Source: Salinivirgaceae bacterium
GTDB taxonomy: Bacteria > Bacteroidota > Bacteroidia > Bacteroidales > SZUA-534
Length of the DNA: 38,261 bases
Direction of reading: 5' to 3'
Assembly: GCA_027858735.1 (NCBI GenBank)
Contig: JAQICC010000357.1
Span: 1 to 38,261 of the forward strand
Shown: piece by piece, positions 17,971 through 25,476 of the stretch
How the letters are laid out: each line of letters starts with the position of its first letter
Position numbering within the stretch: position 1 is the stretch's first letter
Notes under the pieces: model-generated
Database searches by the model: none
What the model was told of the DNA's origin: nothing
What the model saw: only the letters and a program-made list of their open reading frames with translations
Made by a program: the position numbers and the translations under genes

Positions 17971-18945
17971 ATGACTTACGTTCCAAACAAAGATAGATAC
18001 CAAAACATGGTTTATAATCGTGTAGGTAAAAGCGGATTGAAATTACCTGCAATATCAGCAGGATTATGGCAGCATTTTGGTGAAGATAATGTATATGCCA
18101 CCTGTCGTGATATCATATGTCGCTCATTCGATATGGGAATTACTCACTTCGATTTAGCCAATAATTATGGAAATCCTGCAGGATCGTCGGAAGAAATATT
18201 TGGGAAAATCCTGCGAACTCAGTTAAGCGGATACCGCGATGAAATTTTAATTACCACCAAGGCTGGGTACGATATGTGGGAAGGCCCTTATGGGGAGTGG
18301 GGTAGTAAAAAATACCTGGTAGCCAGTATGGATCAAAGCTTAAAGCGTTTAGGAGTTGATTATGTTGATATGTTTTATTCGCACCGTTTCGATCCTGAAA
18401 CACCATTGGAAGAAACCATGGCAACACTCGATTTATTTGTGCGCCAGGGTAAAGCGCTTTATGTGGGTATCTCAAATTACGATTTAGAGCAAACCAAAGA
18501 GGCCGTGTCAATTTTAAAACGATTGGGTACGCCGTGTTTAATTCATCAACCCAGTTATTCCATGTTTAATCGATGGATAGAAGATGGTTTACAAGATTAC
18601 CTTTCAGAAGAAGGTATTGGAAGTATTACTTTTCAGCCTATGCAGCGAGGTTTAATAACCAATACTTATTTAAATGGTATTCCAGCTGATAGAGCGGCTG
18701 AATTAGCTGAAATTGGAATAACAGAACCAAGAGTAGCTAAAGCACGCAAGCTAAACGAAATTGCGGAACAACGTGGTCAAACTTTGGCTCAAATGGCAAT
18801 TGCCTGGGTATTACGTGGCGGTAAAGTTTCGTCAGTATTAGTAGGGGCAAGCGAAATGAAACATATTGAAGATAATGTGGCAGCTTTAAATAATATTGAA
18901 TTTTCAAACGAGGAATTGAAACAGATAGACCTTATTTTAAAATAA
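17971..18945 (+). CDS. Aldo/keto reductase, YghZ/Gpr-like
   Basis: NAD(P)H-dependent cytoplasmic reductase, 324 residues. The AKR tetrad is visible: Asp61 and Tyr66 in GITHFDLANNYGNPAGSSE, Lys97 in ILITTKAGYDMWEG, and His138 in DMFYSHRFDPETPLEETM. The opening MVYNRVGKSGLKLPAISAGLWQHFG and the NYGNPAGSSE loop resemble E. coli YghZ, an L-glyceraldehyde-3-phosphate reductase, and the related Kvbeta-type AKRs. It lies 29 bp behind the hydrolase gene, so in this locus it probably reduces a sugar-derived aldehyde (inference). Two terminator-like hairpins follow. Confidence 0.9.
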   Translation: MTYVPNKDRYQNMVYNRVGKSGLKLPAISAGLWQHFGEDNVYATCRDIICRSFDMGITHFDLANNYGNPAGSSEEIFGKILRTQLSGYRDEILITTKAGYDMWEGPYGEWGSKKYLVASMDQSLKRLGVDYVDMFYSHRFDPETPLEETMATLDLFVRQGKALYVGISNYDLEQTKEAVSILKRLGTPCLIHQPSYSMFNRWIEDGLQDYLSEEGIGSITFQPMQRGLITNTYLNGIPADRAAELAEIGITEPRVAKARKLNEIAEQRGQTLAQMAIAWVLRGGKVSSVLVGASEMKHIEDNVAALNNIEFSNEELKQIDLILK

Positions 18946-18962
18946 CTCACCTCTGCTTACAA

Positions 18963-19020
18963 TGTCAGTTTTAGCTGGCAATTTTATAATGGCTGCCTTT
19001 TGTAAGGCGGCCATTGTTAT
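18963..19020 (+). terminator. Terminator after the hydrolase-reductase operon
   Basis: The main hairpin is AATGGCTGCCTT (from 18989) pairing with AAGGCGGCCATT (19004-19015), followed by GTTATTGG. A smaller stem TGTCAG/CTGGCA (18963-18980) precedes it. Both lie within 75 bp of the reductase stop and separate that operon from the regulator gene. Confidence 0.75.
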
Positions 19021-19064
19021 TGGAATTGATTTTTTTTAAAAATTCTTATAGACCGAACGTATTT

Positions 19065-19127
19065 TTTTCTACACCAAATAAACTATAGTACATGATATAT
19101 AAACTATAGTTTATTTGGTGTAGAAAA
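19065..19127. promoter_or_regulatory. Perfect 25-bp inverted repeat upstream of the hybrid regulator
   Basis: The left arm 19065-19089 (TTTTCTACACC...AACTATAGT) is exactly complementary to the right arm 19103-19127, with a 13-base A/T-rich spacer. It ends 62 bp before the regulator start. A possible promoter overlaps it: TTTG at 19114-19117 lies in the right arm, and TATATTGA at 19136-19143 follows 18 bases later. This placement would suit an operator for autoregulation, or an RNA hairpin if transcription starts upstream. Confidence 0.65.
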
Positions 19128-19189
19128 GTGATGCCTATATTGAAAATATTATTTGAAATGTTTTAATTCTAAAAGAAAGGGGTTTTAGA

Positions 19190-22100
19190 ATGAGTATTCG
19201 ATTTGGGAGATGTCGATTCTTATCATTCGTTTTTATGGTGCTATTAATTACAGATATAAGTGCTCAAAAACAAAATTTTAAATTCAATTATTTATCAACA
19301 GTAAATGGATTATCCAATAATTCTGTAATGGCTGTACTTGAAGATTCAAGAGGCTTTATTTGGATAGGAACTCGCGATGGCTTGAATAGGTATGATGGAT
19401 ATGAAATAATTACTTTTAAACACGAAGTAGAAAATGATAATTCCTTGCCAAATAACTTCATCAACTGTTTGGCTGAAGATAGTTCAAAGAATATTTGGAT
19501 AGGTACAAATCAAGCAGGATTGGTTCGATTTGATTTGGAAGAGGAAAAATTCTATCGATATAACCATATACCGGAAAATATTACCACAATTCCGGCAACA
19601 GTTATTCGAACAATAATGCGCGATAAAAATAACCATATTTGGTTTGGAACAGACAACGGATTGGCTCGCTATAATCCCGTAAATGATAATTTTATTAGGT
19701 ATGCTCTACCCATAAATGAACATGAATTAATTTATGATTTTGATGTGCGTGATATTATTCAAAATTCTGAAAAGGAACTTATTATACAATGCAATTATGG
19801 TTTGTATGTGCCAAACATTCAGACTAATAAAATGGAGAAATGGGATATTGAGTTAAAAGGGGTTAATAATGATATTTTAAAAGATAATTACCCCATACTA
19901 TTTGATAAGCAGAATAATTTGTGGCTCAGTAATAATAAGGTGTTAATTAAATATAATTTAACAACTGAAACCTATAAACAATATCAGAATTTAAAGGGAA
20001 TAGATAATGTGATTAGTAGCAGCAACCTTTCAATTATTTTTGAGGATAATAAAAATGTTATTTGGATTGGCACTCAGGATAATGGAGTTAGTATTTATAA
20101 TAACGAGTCGGACAATTTTACGGTGTTAAAATCATCAGATATTAAAGGCAATGGCTTATCTAACAATATTATAAATTCTATTTTCCAAGATAAGCAATCA
20201 AATATTTGGATTGCTACACAAGAAGGGGGTTTGAGTTATATAAATTCATCCAATAGCAATTTTGAGTTTTTTACCTATAACCCCTTAAATGAACAAACCA
20301 TTAGCAATAGTTCTGTGAATAATTTTTATGAAGATGAAAACGGCACTATCTGGGTTGGTACTGGTGATGGGCAAATAAACAAATTAAATGAAGGTGAGGG
20401 TTTTACAAGTTTCGGGTTGGGAAACAAACTTGGAGCATCAAGCATATTGGATATTATTCAGAATAAAGACGAGAACAATTCATTTTACGTATCGGGATGG
20501 GGGGTTGGCTTGTATGAATATAATTCGGATCTAAAACAATATAAAAATTTAATGCTTGATTATGAAAGTTACAGCAAGGTTTCAAGAAAAAATATTAAAG
20601 GTTTAGGTACCGACAAGCATGGCAATATATGGATGGCAACACATATTGAAAATGGCTTGTTGGTTTATTCACCAAAGGAAAAACGGTTTTACGATAAATC
20701 CAATCCAGGTTCATTTAATAAAGAATTGTTGTCGGTATCCTACCCTGTTGATATTGTTGAGGATAGTAAAAATAGATTATGGGTAGTATCGTATACAGGT
20801 TTATATATGTTTGATTCAATATTTCACGTGTTTAATCATGTGCCTAATGATATTAATACAATAAGTTCAGACTATTTGTATACGGTGTTTGAAGATGACG
20901 AAAATAGAATTTGGGTAGGGAGTTTAAATGGATTGGATAGAGTTGATGAAATTGATGGTCGTTTTAAATTTGAACGAATAAATAGAACTTATAAAATTCC
21001 AAATAATATTAAAGGGATACTGCAAGATGAAATAGGAAATCTATGGTTGAGCTCTAATCATGAGATCACACAATTTAGTCCAGATAGGGGTGAAATTAAG
21101 CATATGCTATTAAGTAAAGAGCTTTCGGGACAGGAGTTTTTGGAACGTAGCTGTTTAAAGGCCGCAAATGGATACATGTATTTTGGAGGAATAAATGGCT
21201 TTGTACGATTTAAACCTGATAGTGTCAATATACCGGATGTGAAAAACAGCGTTTATTTAACGAAATTTATGCTTTTTAATAAGGCTCAAAAAGCAAATGA
21301 GCAGTCGTCTCCCTTAAAAAAATCGATAATTGAAACAAAACAAATTGAATTAGAGCACCATCAGTCGGTATTAAGTTTTGAATACGCTGCATTAAATTTC
21401 AATCCGTTTAAAACTATTGAATATGCTTATAAAATGGAAGGTTTTGACAATGATTGGTATTTTGTGGGAGAAAAAAGATCGGTTACTTATACCAATTTAA
21501 AACATGGTACCTATACTTTTAGAGTAAGTTTGGTTGAAAATAATGAGCTTATTCCCAATAGCGGTACGGAGTTAAATATTGTAATTAATCCGCCATTTTG
21601 GAAAACAAAAAGCGCCTTTGTTATTTATGTGCTCTTAATGGGGTTAATGTTATACTTGTTTCGCACATCAATCTTAAATAGAGAAAAACTTAAAAATCAA
21701 TTAAAACTTGAGAAAATAAACATAAAAAATGTTCGTGAAACCAACTTAATGAAACTTAGGTTTTTTACAAATATTTCGCACGAATTTCGCACCCCTTTAA
21801 CTTTAATAAAAGCTCCAATTGAAAAGCTTAGCGATGTGAATAATAATTTCACGAAAGAAGAACAGCAATATCACTTTAATCTTATTCAAAACAATACTGA
21901 ACGCTTGCTTGGCTTGGTAAACCAGCTAATGGATTACAGAAAGCTTGAAGCTGGAAGTTTAGTTCTGGAACAATCATTTGGCGATGTTGTGGAATTTTGT
22001 AAATCCACATGGTCAAGCTTTGCTTTTTTGGCAGAAAAAAAAGGAATAAAGTATACTTTTCAATCTCAAATTAAGAGCCAAAACATGTCGTTTGATAGGG

Positions 22101-23323
22101 ATAAGCTGGATAAGATTCTGTGTAATTTACTCTCGAATGCATTTAAATTCACTCCAAAAACAGGCGAAATAAAACTCGAAATTAATTCATCGATAAATTC
22201 TATTAATGATACAAACGGAATTGAAATATCAATAAGCGATACAGGGGTTGGAATAAAGGAATCTGATTTGCCTTTTATATTTGATAGGTTTTATAGTATT
22301 TCGCAAAATAATGAAAATAGAATTGAAGGAACAGGTATCGGCCTAACTTTAGCCAAAGAGTTAGCTGAACTTCATAAAGGAAATATTTTGGTTGAATCGG
22401 TATATGGTGAAGGCTGTAATTTCACTTTGTATTTACCTATTCTTGATACATTAATGGAGAATACATGTATTAAAGAGGCATCGGTTGAGAGTGATAAGAA
22501 TTTTAAACAGGAAGTTATATTAAAGCAAGTTGATTTATTAATTGATAGTGACAAAGTTCCCATAAAGTATAAAATACTTATTGTTGAGGATGATGAAGAA
22601 CTGCGCGAATTTATAAGAAATGAATTAATTAACGATTATGAAATAGAATTGGCAAAAGATGGAGAAGAAGGATTAAGGAAAGTGTCGTTTATGATACCAG
22701 ATTTAATTTTAAGCGATGTAATGATGCCAAAACTAGATGGTTTTGAATTATGCAAAAGAATAAAGGCTGATGAACGCACCAGTCACATTCCTATTATATT
22801 ATTAACCGCCAGACATTCACATGAAAAGCATCTGGAAGGTCTTAGCGTAGGAGCGAATGATTATATATTTAAGCCTTTTAGTATTGCACTTCTAAATTTA
22901 AAAATTAGTAATATTCTTAATTCCAGGGCAGAATTTATTGAAAAGTTCAATAATGGAAATAGCTTGTATTTCAATACCGAAAATGTCGAAAATAGGGATA
23001 ATAAATTTATACAATCGGTAATTGATATTGTGTTGGAGGATGTTACGGAAGAAAGTATTAATGCTGATTTTATAGCCGAAAAATTGCTGGTTAGTCGTTC
23101 ATTAGTTTACTTGAAAATTGAGGCTTTAACAGGGCAAACAGTTAATGAGTTTGTTCGTACAATACGACTTAAAAAGTCACTACGATTATTGAGTCAGAAA
23201 AATTTGACAATAACCGAAGTTGCATATGCAGTGGGTTTTAATAGCCAATCATATTATACCCGTTCTTTTAAAAAACAATTCGGAAAATCGCCTAAAGAGT
23301 ATTTGAGTATTAATGTCTTATAG
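19190..23323 (+). CDS. Hybrid two-component system regulator (HTCS)
   Basis: A single-chain sensor, kinase, receiver and transcription factor of 1377 residues in the inner membrane. After an N-terminal signal/anchor (to about residue 25) come about 14 periplasmic propeller repeats (recurring IWIGT, GLNRYDG and NNFINCLAEDS-type motifs) to about residue 680. A Y_Y_Y domain lies near 720-800 and a transmembrane helix at about 806-827. Then come HisKA with phospho-accepting His864 in FTNISHEFRTPLT, HATPase_c (N-box LLSNAFKFTP, DTGVGI, GTGIGLTLA) and a receiver with Asp1176 in LILSDVMMPKLDG. An AraC-type HTH (about 1280-1377, ending FGKSPKEYLS) closes the protein. AGGGG before ATG 19190 could serve as ribosome binding site. 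HTCSs normally bind a glycan breakdown product and activate the neighbouring hydrolase genes. Confidence 0.95.
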   Translation: MSIRFGRCRFLSFVFMVLLITDISAQKQNFKFNYLSTVNGLSNNSVMAVLEDSRGFIWIGTRDGLNRYDGYEIITFKHEVENDNSLPNNFINCLAEDSSKNIWIGTNQAGLVRFDLEEEKFYRYNHIPENITTIPATVIRTIMRDKNNHIWFGTDNGLARYNPVNDNFIRYALPINEHELIYDFDVRDIIQNSEKELIIQCNYGLYVPNIQTNKMEKWDIELKGVNNDILKDNYPILFDKQNNLWLSNNKVLIKYNLTTETYKQYQNLKGIDNVISSSNLSIIFEDNKNVIWIGTQDNGVSIYNNESDNFTVLKSSDIKGNGLSNNIINSIFQDKQSNIWIATQEGGLSYINSSNSNFEFFTYNPLNEQTISNSSVNNFYEDENGTIWVGTGDGQINKLNEGEGFTSFGLGNKLGASSILDIIQNKDENNSFYVSGWGVGLYEYNSDLKQYKNLMLDYESYSKVSRKNIKGLGTDKHGNIWMATHIENGLLVYSPKEKRFYDKSNPGSFNKELLSVSYPVDIVEDSKNRLWVVSYTGLYMFDSIFHVFNHVPNDINTISSDYLYTVFEDDENRIWVGSLNGLDRVDEIDGRFKFERINRTYKIPNNIKGILQDEIGNLWLSSNHEITQFSPDRGEIKHMLLSKELSGQEFLERSCLKAANGYMYFGGINGFVRFKPDSVNIPDVKNSVYLTKFMLFNKAQKANEQSSPLKKSIIETKQIELEHHQSVLSFEYAALNFNPFKTIEYAYKMEGFDNDWYFVGEKRSVTYTNLKHGTYTFRVSLVENNELIPNSGTELNIVINPPFWKTKSAFVIYVLLMGLMLYLFRTSILNREKLKNQLKLEKINIKNVRETNLMKLRFFTNISHEFRTPLTLIKAPIEKLSDVNNNFTKEEQQYHFNLIQNNTERLLGLVNQLMDYRKLEAGSLVLEQSFGDVVEFCKSTWSSFAFLAEKKGIKYTFQSQIKSQNMSFDRDKLDKILCNLLSNAFKFTPKTGEIKLEINSSINSINDTNGIEISISDTGVGIKESDLPFIFDRFYSISQNNENRIEGTGIGLTLAKELAELHKGNILVESVYGEGCNFTLYLPILDTLMENTCIKEASVESDKNFKQEVILKQVDLLIDSDKVPIKYKILIVEDDEELREFIRNELINDYEIELAKDGEEGLRKVSFMIPDLILSDVMMPKLDGFELCKRIKADERTSHIPIILLTARHSHEKHLEGLSVGANDYIFKPFSIALLNLKISNILNSRAEFIEKFNNGNSLYFNTENVENRDNKFIQSVIDIVLEDVTEESINADFIAEKLLVSRSLVYLKIEALTGQTVNEFVRTIRLKKSLRLLSQKNLTITEVAYAVGFNSQSYYTRSFKKQFGKSPKEYLSINVL

Positions 23324-23565
23324 TTAAGGTGGGCTTTAGTTTAAAATAGCGTTGATATTTTTAAATTAAAATTTCACCCTTTCCCCTTGCGGGACTTTCC
23401 CTAATAGGGAAAGGTACTTTGAATAAGCTTTTTAGCAAAAGAAATTAAATGATTGCTAAAAACTTCAATCCGTGCAATCTCCCCTAAAAGGGGAGAGACC
23501 CGACAGGGAGAGGGGTGAAACTAATAAAATAAAACATCGCCATTTTAAACTAGAGCCTTAAGGTG
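23324..23565. repeat. MITE-like element with perfect 8-bp target duplication
   Basis: The element is 23332-23557 (226 bp), flanked by the exact 8-bp direct repeat TTAAGGTG at 23324-23331 and 23558-23565. Inverted ends are GGCTTTAGTTTAAAATAGCG and GGCTCTAGTTTAAAATGGCG (right end reverse-complemented). The symmetry continues inward for about 65 bp through TTTCACCC and CCCTTGCGGG / CCCTGTCGGG-like blocks. It starts right after the regulator stop codon, with the first duplication adjoining it, and separates that gene from the hydrolase at 23639. GG termini plus an 8-bp duplication remind me of IS1595-type elements; this is unverified. Confidence 0.88.
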
Positions 23566-23638
23566 CTATGGTAAAAGTATTAGAATTCATGAAACACCTT
23601 TTGGCAGAATTATTTTTTAATTATTAAATTGTCACATT

Positions 23639-25039
23639 ATGAGTAAGAATTTAAGCGTAAAAAGATTTAAAAAATATAGTAACGCAATGAAAGGTTTATT
23701 AATGCTAAGTATGGCAAGTTTTTTATTGCTTAATACGGCAGTTTGTCAAAAGCTTAATGCGGGTTTAATAGGTCTTAACTACTGGATGCCAAGCTGGGAA
23801 CACAACGGAAGGATAGAACAAGTTTGGGATCAAGTTATAGATTTAAACCCTGAGTTGATTCGTATTGGTGGTAATGCATGTAGAGGCACTTATTATGGAA
23901 TTGAGAAATATGATGAAATGTTAGATTCAATTCAATCAGTAGGGTCCATTCCTTTAGTACAAATTTCTGGTCGATGGAGCTACGAACAAAGAAGGGCGTT
24001 GCTAACTCATTTTAAAGAATCAAATAGAAATATTCTTTACTTCTCAATTAACAATGAAGATGACGACGATAAATTTGAAGGATGGTTGCAAGAAGCCGTC
24101 CAGGAACATATTACTATTTCAGAAGAAATAAGGAAGGTATTTCCGGATGCAATAATTGCAGGTCCTGCTTTTAAAGGGTTTGATCCAAGAGAGATCGCTA
24201 ATCATGAATTTTTTCTGAAGCATGTTTTAAATAAAAAAGATAAGAATGGAAAGTTTATTTTAAGTATTTATGATATGCATACTTACACTACCTCATTCAC
24301 ACCTGAAGGTGAGCCAAAATATGATATTTCAGTTTTTAAAAAAAGGATTGAGCCTATATTAGCATTGCTTGATAGCGTAAATTCTGGTCGGGAAGATGAG
24401 GAAAAAGTATCGTGGATGCTCTCTGAAATTAATATTAACTATAAAAATGAAGGTGAAATTTGGATTCATAAAGGGCGTCATAGCTTTCCAGAAACACATA
24501 AAGCTTACTCTTTTTATGCGGGACAATACTGGACTCAAATGTTTGGTTTTGGAATTGAAAAAGGAGCGTTTGCGATGGTTCCTTGGAGTGTTCACGAAAG
24601 TGAAGGTTCGCGTGTTTCATTAGATTTAGGAATGTTTGATAATGATACTGCACCTTTTATTCCTCGATCAACCTACCATCATATGAAAATGCTAAGGGAC
24701 AATTTAAAGCAAAATTCTATTAAATCTATAGTAAGTAAAGATGATGTTGAAGTGGTTGCCATGACTGATTCAACCGGAAGCACAGTGATTGTAATGAATA
24801 CAGGAATAAATGCGTATAGCTTGCAAGTTAGTTTAAATTTGAGTGCAGAAGCTAAGTCAATATGTTCAATACTTGTCGACGCAGGTATTAAGAAGCAAAT
24901 TAAAGACGTACTTGAAGGCGAAACCACCAAATGTTATGCTTTTGATCCAAATGGAAAGCTTATTTCAAAATGGAGCTATTCGCATGCCGATGCAGATGCA
25001 GAAAATCCCAGAACTATTGTCATAGAAGTGTTAAAGTAA
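23639..25039 (+). CDS. Clan GH-A-like glycoside hydrolase, paralogue 2 (altered acid/base motif)
   Basis: A 466-residue exported protein with a hydrophobic signal at about residues 17-37. Met17 (position 23687) is an alternative start giving a more standard signal peptide. Motifs shared with the other two paralogues are ELIRIGGNACRG (75-79), IPLVQIS (104-110), MLSEININY with candidate nucleophile Glu263, FAMVPWSVHESEG (315-321) and PRSTYHHMKML. The usual acid/base block GNEP is changed to INNEDDDD, keeping Glu140 but replacing the preceding Gly and following Pro. The protein may therefore have shifted specificity or weakened activity. It lies downstream of the regulator, separated by a 226-bp mobile element. 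No sorting tail is present. Confidence 0.7.
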   Translation: MSKNLSVKRFKKYSNAMKGLLMLSMASFLLLNTAVCQKLNAGLIGLNYWMPSWEHNGRIEQVWDQVIDLNPELIRIGGNACRGTYYGIEKYDEMLDSIQSVGSIPLVQISGRWSYEQRRALLTHFKESNRNILYFSINNEDDDDKFEGWLQEAVQEHITISEEIRKVFPDAIIAGPAFKGFDPREIANHEFFLKHVLNKKDKNGKFILSIYDMHTYTTSFTPEGEPKYDISVFKKRIEPILALLDSVNSGREDEEKVSWMLSEININYKNEGEIWIHKGRHSFPETHKAYSFYAGQYWTQMFGFGIEKGAFAMVPWSVHESEGSRVSLDLGMFDNDTAPFIPRSTYHHMKMLRDNLKQNSIKSIVSKDDVEVVAMTDSTGSTVIVMNTGINAYSLQVSLNLSAEAKSICSILVDAGIKKQIKDVLEGETTKCYAFDPNGKLISKWSYSHADADAENPRTIVIEVLK

Positions 25040-25185
25040 CGATAAACCAAAGCTAATAATTGCTTTTTAAAATATTGGTTCAAGGCTCGGTGAATTATCA
25101 TCGCGCATTTTTAGGGGTATCCGACTTAAAATGGTTTTAGGCTCAACTTTGCCTACTATACAATTGACACATTTATTAGATGTGC

Positions 25186-25365
25186 TTTAACCCGGATTAT
25201 GCATTAAAAATCTAACACGATTAAAAAGCATTGAATATTAAGGTATAATATCATTTTCCATAAAACCCTATGGGTTAAGTAGTTTCTAAGGCAACGCATT
25301 AGAAACTACTTGATAATATGCATCTTACAGTTTTATTCGAAATCCTATGCATAATCCAGGTTTAA
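25186..25365. repeat. MITE-like element with TTTAA target duplication
   Basis: The element is 25191-25360 (170 bp), flanked by TTTAA at 25186-25190 and 25361-25365. Inverted ends are CCCGGATTATGCAT and, reverse-complemented from the right, CCTGGATTATGCAT. In the middle sits a perfect 13-bp inverted repeat, AAGTAGTTTCTAA (25277-25289) with its complement at 25299-25311 around a 9-base loop. CCC/CCT terminal triplets and a T/A-rich 5-bp duplication are also features of family A, so the same transposase may move both. It lies between two hydrolase genes. Confidence 0.82.
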
Positions 25366-25476
25366 ATATTTAATAAAAGAATAATAAGTTACTGTAAAAA
25401 GATAATAATGTATCGAGCCGGATGTGACTTCAATTAACTTTGGCGCAATTGATAATTATAAATAAGATCGAAAGAT

